DNA from: an uncultured Duganella sp.
GTDB lineage: Bacteria; Pseudomonadota; Gammaproteobacteria; Burkholderiales; Burkholderiaceae
Assembly (NCBI GenBank): GCA_946482635.1
Contig: CAMLSG010000199.1
Span: 1 to 10,093 of the forward strand
Direction: 5' to 3'
Length of the DNA: 10,093 nt
Both the position numbers and the translations under genes were made by a program. Below are positions 7,226 through 10,093 of the stretch, one piece after another. Every line of letters begins with the position of its first letter. The stretch's first letter is position 1. The notes beneath the pieces were generated by a model. That model did no database searches and had not been told where the DNA came from. It saw nothing but the letters and a program-made list of their open reading frames with translations.

Positions 7226-8406
7226 TCGGCTTTACCCTTCTTGTGTGCCTTGCCGTTCTGCGCCACTGCCGGTTCGGCAATGCGGACTTTGCCGCCCGGT
7301 CGCAAGTTCTGCTTGCCTTCCACGATGATCTGTTCGTCGCCGTTCAGGCCGGTGACCGCGGCCAATGCGCCGAAGCCGTGGATGCGTTGGACGTTGACTA
7401 CCTTGGCCGTCTGGTCAGGTGCAACGGTGTACACAAAAGTACCTTTGGTATTGGTAATAATAGCGTTCTGCGGGACCACCAGCGCATCTTTCAGGGTAGC
7501 AACCGTCAGCTTGGTGTTGACGTACTGGCCCGGCCACAGGCGGGTATCGGCATTGTCGAATACGGCCTTGACGCGGATTACGCCGGCCACCGGGTCGACG
7601 GTATTGTCGACAAAGCTGAGCTGGCCTTTGATCGGCTTGTCCGAATTGTTCTGGAAAGCTTGCACCGCCACCTTGCCGGCTCGCTGCGCGTCGAGCAAGG
7701 CCGCCAGGCTCGATTCCGGCACGGTGAAGGCGACGTTGATCGGATTCAGCTGGGTCACCGTGGTCAGCGAAGTGCTGAGCTGCACCAGGCTGCCCGGATA
7801 GACGTTGATGGCGCCGACGCGGCCGGTCAGCGGCGAGCGGATTTGCGTGAAGCTCTGGTCGACCTTGCTGGCGCGGGCGACGGCGATGTCGGCTTCCAGC
7901 GTAGCGCGGCTCGAGTCCACCTGGCTCTTCAGTGTGTCGACCGCGCTCTGGGCCAGGAAGTTTTGGGTGCGCAATTCCTGGGCGCGCTTGTACTGGCGTT
8001 CCAGGTCGGCCAGGGTGGCGCGGTCCTTGGCCACCTGGGCGTCGGCTTTCTCGACATTGGCCGCTTCGGTGCGGGCGTCGAGCGAGAACATCAGCTCGCC
8101 CTGCTTGACGAACTGGCCTTCCTTCACATGCACCTTGACGATGGTGCTGGTGGTTTGCGGGTGCAGGTCGACAGTCGAGATCGGGCTCACGGTGCCATTG
8201 GCCGACAGCGCCACCGGCACGTCCTGGCGCTGCGGCGCCACCACATTGACCGTGGTCGGGCCCTGTTCGCCCTTGCCTTTGCCGCCGCCGCCGCTGCCTT
8301 GCGCATGCTCGGCGCCCTGCTCGGCCGGGCCCTTGCTCGCATACCAGGCGCCGCCGCCGATTGCCACGGCCAGGCCCACCACTACTGCCAGAGTTTTCTT
8401 CTTCAT
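7222..8406 (-). CDS. RND efflux periplasmic adaptor (membrane fusion protein), MdtA/AcrA-like
   Basis: A 394-residue adaptor that would bridge the RND permease and an outer-membrane channel. The N-terminus has MKKK, a hydrophobic segment (5-23) and no lipobox cysteine, so it is either anchored by an uncleaved helix or exported, not a lipoprotein as AcrA is. A Gly/Lys-rich linker (37-49) follows. The first lipoyl half-motif is at about 84-110 (VKVHVKEGQFVKQGE at 90-104) and a coiled-coil hairpin at about 112-180. The second lipoyl half is at IRSPLTGRVGAINVYPGSLV (189-208). Beta-barrel and membrane-proximal parts follow, with RLWPGQYVNTKL (289-300) and ALVVPQNAI (308-316). The C-terminal tail is basic. 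It starts 11 bases after the kinase stop with only a weak ribosome-binding site, and its TGA overlaps the permease ATG. The order regulator, kinase, adaptor, permease indicates one operon. Confidence 0.96.
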   Translation of the reverse strand: MKKKTLAVVVGLAVAIGGGAWYASKGPAEQGAEHAQGSGGGGKGKGEQGPTTVNVVAPQRQDVPVALSANGTVSPISTVDLHPQTTSTIVKVHVKEGQFVKQGELMFSLDARTEAANVEKADAQVAKDRATLADLERQYKRAQELRTQNFLAQSAVDTLKSQVDSSRATLEADIAVARASKVDQSFTQIRSPLTGRVGAINVYPGSLVQLSTSLTTVTQLNPINVAFTVPESSLAALLDAQRAGKVAVQAFQNNSDKPIKGQLSFVDNTVDPVAGVIRVKAVFDNADTRLWPGQYVNTKLTVATLKDALVVPQNAIITNTKGTFVYTVAPDQTAKVVNVQRIHGFGALAAVTGLNGDEQIIVEGKQNLRPGGKVRIAEPAVAQNGKAHKKGKAE

Positions 8407-8417
8407 GAGAGGTCTAA

Positions 8418-9788
8418 CTATTTTCCTGCATAAAATTCGGGGAACACGAGGGTGGCTTCCAGGCCGCCGCTCGCGTGGTTGGCCAGGCTCAGGCTGGCGC
8501 CATGCTGTTCAGCGATATTGCGTGCAATCGTCAGGCCAAGGCCAGTGCCGCCGGACGAGCGGTTGCGCGACGATTCCAGGCGGTAGAACGGCTCGAACAC
8601 CTGGGCCAGCTGGCCGGCCGGAATGCCCGGCCCTTCATCGCGGATACGCACGCGCGACGCGCCTGCTTCGCGCTCCACCGTCACGTGCGCGCGCTGGCCA
8701 TACTTGACCGCGTTGTCGATCAGGTTCACCAGGCAGCGGCGGATGTCGAGCGGGCGGCCCATCAAGTCCATGGCTGCGCGGCCTTTCAGGTCCACCTGCT
8801 GGCCGGCGTCGGTGGCGTCGGCGCATACGCTGTCGAGCAGTGCGTCCAGGTCGACGCGCTGCATGGCCTCGGTGGTATCCATGCTGCGCGCCAGGTCCAG
8901 GCCTTCCTTGACCATCTGCTGCATGGCCGACAGGTCTTCCAGCAGCTTGCCCTGCAGTTCCGGGTCCTGCACCTTTTCCAGGCGCAGGCGCATGCGGGTC
9001 AGCGGCGTCTGCAGGTCGTGCGTGATGGCGGCCAGCATTTCCGTGCGCTGGGCGATGTGCTGGCGGATGCGCGCCTGCATGGCGTTGAAGGCAGCCGAGG
9101 CGGTACGGATCTCGGTCGCGCCGCCCAGCTTGATGGGCGCGTGGTTGATGTCGTTGCCCAGGTTCTTGGCCGCATCGGCAAGTTTATTCATGGGCCCCAT
9201 CGTCATGCGGGCCACCAGGTAGGCCAGCACGGCAATACTGAGGAGGAAGGGAACAAAAGCGGCATATTCATTTTTGCCTGTCGGCGCCGGTTGGCGCGGC
9301 GGCAGGATGGACAATTTCAGGTGCTGGCCGTCGGGCATGGTGACCGCCAGCGATTCGCAGGTGCCGCGCCAGGTGCCGGTGCCGGCGCCAAACACGGGGA
9401 AGGCGGTATAGGCAGGCGTCGGGCGTTCGCAGGCATCCGGGCGGTCCAGCAAGGACTGCAGGGTGTATTCCTTGCCGAGGCGGTTGGCCAGGGTGGCGCC
9501 GAACTCGCTCATTTCGGGATTGATGCCAGTCAGGTCATTCAGTACTTCGAGCTTGATGGCGCCCATGCTGGCCACGCGCAGGTACTGGTTGCGCGATTCC
9601 GGCAGCACCACCACGGCGGTGGAAATGATTTGCTCGGCACGCTCGAGGGCAAAGAAGTCGCGGTAACGCTGCAGGGTGCGCTGGCGTTCATTGACGGCGA
9701 GGTATTGGGTCAGCGCGGCAGAGGCAAGGATGCCCAGCATCAGGACCAGGAAGACCCGGCCCGTCATGCCCCTGAAGAACGCCTTCAT
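8418..9788 (-). CDS. Sensor histidine kinase with periplasmic sensor and HAMP domain
   Basis: A 456-residue inner-membrane kinase that should phosphorylate the adjacent OmpR-type regulator. Transmembrane helix one is at about 11-29 and helix two at about 177-195, enclosing a periplasmic domain of about 145 residues with two cysteines (120 and 144) that could form a disulfide. A HAMP linker follows (about 196-248). The dimerisation/H-box is ITHDLQTPLTRMRLR (255-269), with H257 as the phosphoacceptor. The ATP-binding domain has N-box NLIDNAVKYG (355-364), G1 DEGPGIP (384-390), F-box FEPFYRLE (398-405) and G2 GGTGLGLTIA (413-422). All catalytic boxes look intact. The ATG shares one base with the regulator stop (TGATG), with a GGAG eight bases upstream, so the pair is translationally coupled. 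The signal is not evident; position suggests it controls the pump genes that follow. Confidence 0.97.
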   Translation of the reverse strand: MKAFFRGMTGRVFLVLMLGILASAALTQYLAVNERQRTLQRYRDFFALERAEQIISTAVVVLPESRNQYLRVASMGAIKLEVLNDLTGINPEMSEFGATLANRLGKEYTLQSLLDRPDACERPTPAYTAFPVFGAGTGTWRGTCESLAVTMPDGQHLKLSILPPRQPAPTGKNEYAAFVPFLLSIAVLAYLVARMTMGPMNKLADAAKNLGNDINHAPIKLGGATEIRTASAAFNAMQARIRQHIAQRTEMLAAITHDLQTPLTRMRLRLEKVQDPELQGKLLEDLSAMQQMVKEGLDLARSMDTTEAMQRVDLDALLDSVCADATDAGQQVDLKGRAAMDLMGRPLDIRRCLVNLIDNAVKYGQRAHVTVEREAGASRVRIRDEGPGIPAGQLAQVFEPFYRLESSRNRSSGGTGLGLTIARNIAEQHGASLSLANHASGGLEATLVFPEFYAGK

Positions 9789-10093
9789 CAGTCAGGCTCC
9801 ACCGCCACCGTACCGGCCAGCACGTAGCCGCCATTGCGCACCGTCTTGATAATCTGCGGCAGGCGGGCATCTTCGCCCAGCTTCTGGCGCAGGCGGCTGA
9901 TCTGGATGTCGATTGAGCGGTCGAATGGATCGGCGTCGCGGCCCTGCGTCAGGTTCAGCAGCTGGTCGCGGTTCAGCACGCGGTTCGGGTGCTCGAGGAA
10001 GACCTTGAGCAGGCGGAATTCGGCGCCGGACAGCATGATGACCGTTCCTTGCGGATTGACCAGGTGGCGCGCGGTCAGGTCCAGCACCCAGTT
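9788..10093 (-). CDS. OmpR-family response regulator, C-terminal DNA-binding domain (partial)
   Basis: Only the last 101 residues are in the window; the receiver domain with the phosphorylated aspartate lies beyond the right edge. What is visible is a complete OmpR/PhoB winged helix. LSGAEFRLLKVFLEHPNRVLNRDQLL is the positioning and first helices, DADPFDRSIDIQISRLRQKLGED is the recognition helix region, and IIKTVRNGGYVLAG is the C-terminal hairpin wing. The reading frame is open to the window edge, so the GTG and CTG codons near 10087 should not be taken as starts. The stop overlaps the kinase ATG by one base. It probably activates its own operon, including the RND pump, but the promoter is outside the window. 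Confidence 0.95.
   Translation of the reverse strand, partial: NWVLDLTARHLVNPQGTVIMLSGAEFRLLKVFLEHPNRVLNRDQLLNLTQGRDADPFDRSIDIQISRLRQKLGEDARLPQIIKTVRNGGYVLAGTVAVEPD

Noticed and set aside
5108..7801. Very long plus-strand open frame (897 codons) opposite the permease and adaptor
   Set aside because: It is antisense to two clear pump genes. The translation is rich in Arg, His and Gln with no domain motifs, as expected for a GC-rich shadow frame.
8475..9827. Plus-strand open frame of 450 codons opposite the histidine kinase
   Set aside because: The minus strand encodes a kinase with all catalytic boxes; the plus-strand product is low-complexity and without motifs.
10085..10087. Apparent GTG start for a 99-residue DNA-binding protein
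   Set aside because: The frame is open to the window edge and the protein is only the C-terminal winged helix of an OmpR-type regulator, so this is an internal codon of a truncated gene.

Overview
The window is GC-rich bacterial DNA with every recognisable gene on the minus strand, so gene order in transcription runs from the right edge to the left. The protein sequences suggest a Gram-negative proteobacterium: there is a tripartite-type efflux pump, a periplasmic FGE-fold protein and a TonB-like envelope protein. The codon use and overall feel fit Betaproteobacteria, perhaps Oxalobacteraceae (the Massilia/Duganella/Janthinobacterium group). That placement is an impression from reading, not a search result.

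Right half (10093 to 4088): a tightly packed four-gene operon. It holds an OmpR-type response regulator (its N-terminus is outside the window), a HAMP-containing sensor histidine kinase, an RND periplasmic adaptor and an MdtB/MdtC-like RND permease. Junctions are a 1-base TGATG overlap, an 11-base gap and a 4-base ATGA overlap. The simplest reading is a two-component system that controls its own efflux pump. No outer-membrane channel gene is present in the window.

Middle (4087 to 827): after a 94-base gap comes a less familiar group. First is a TTG-started single-membrane-span protein with a His/Cys-rich cytoplasmic tail, a Pro/Lys-rich periplasmic stalk and an unrecognised C-terminal domain. 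Three bases later comes an AraC-family regulator whose N-terminus is a seven-helix membrane domain. After 56 bases comes a secreted FGE-sulfatase-fold protein that lacks the catalytic cysteine pair. The 56-base gap carries two mutually exclusive inverted repeats, one of which would pair with the ribosome-binding site of the FGE-like gene.

Left edge (826 to 1): a 113-base intergenic region with a perfect TATAAT box, followed by the N-terminal half of a sodium:solute symporter that runs off the window.

Most of the window is ordinary. The places that deserve a second look are the three-gene group at 827-3993 (envelope protein, membrane-embedded regulator, Cys-less FGE-fold protein) and the structured leader at 1852-1896. 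No rRNA, tRNA, CRISPR array, insertion sequence or clear intrinsic terminator was seen.
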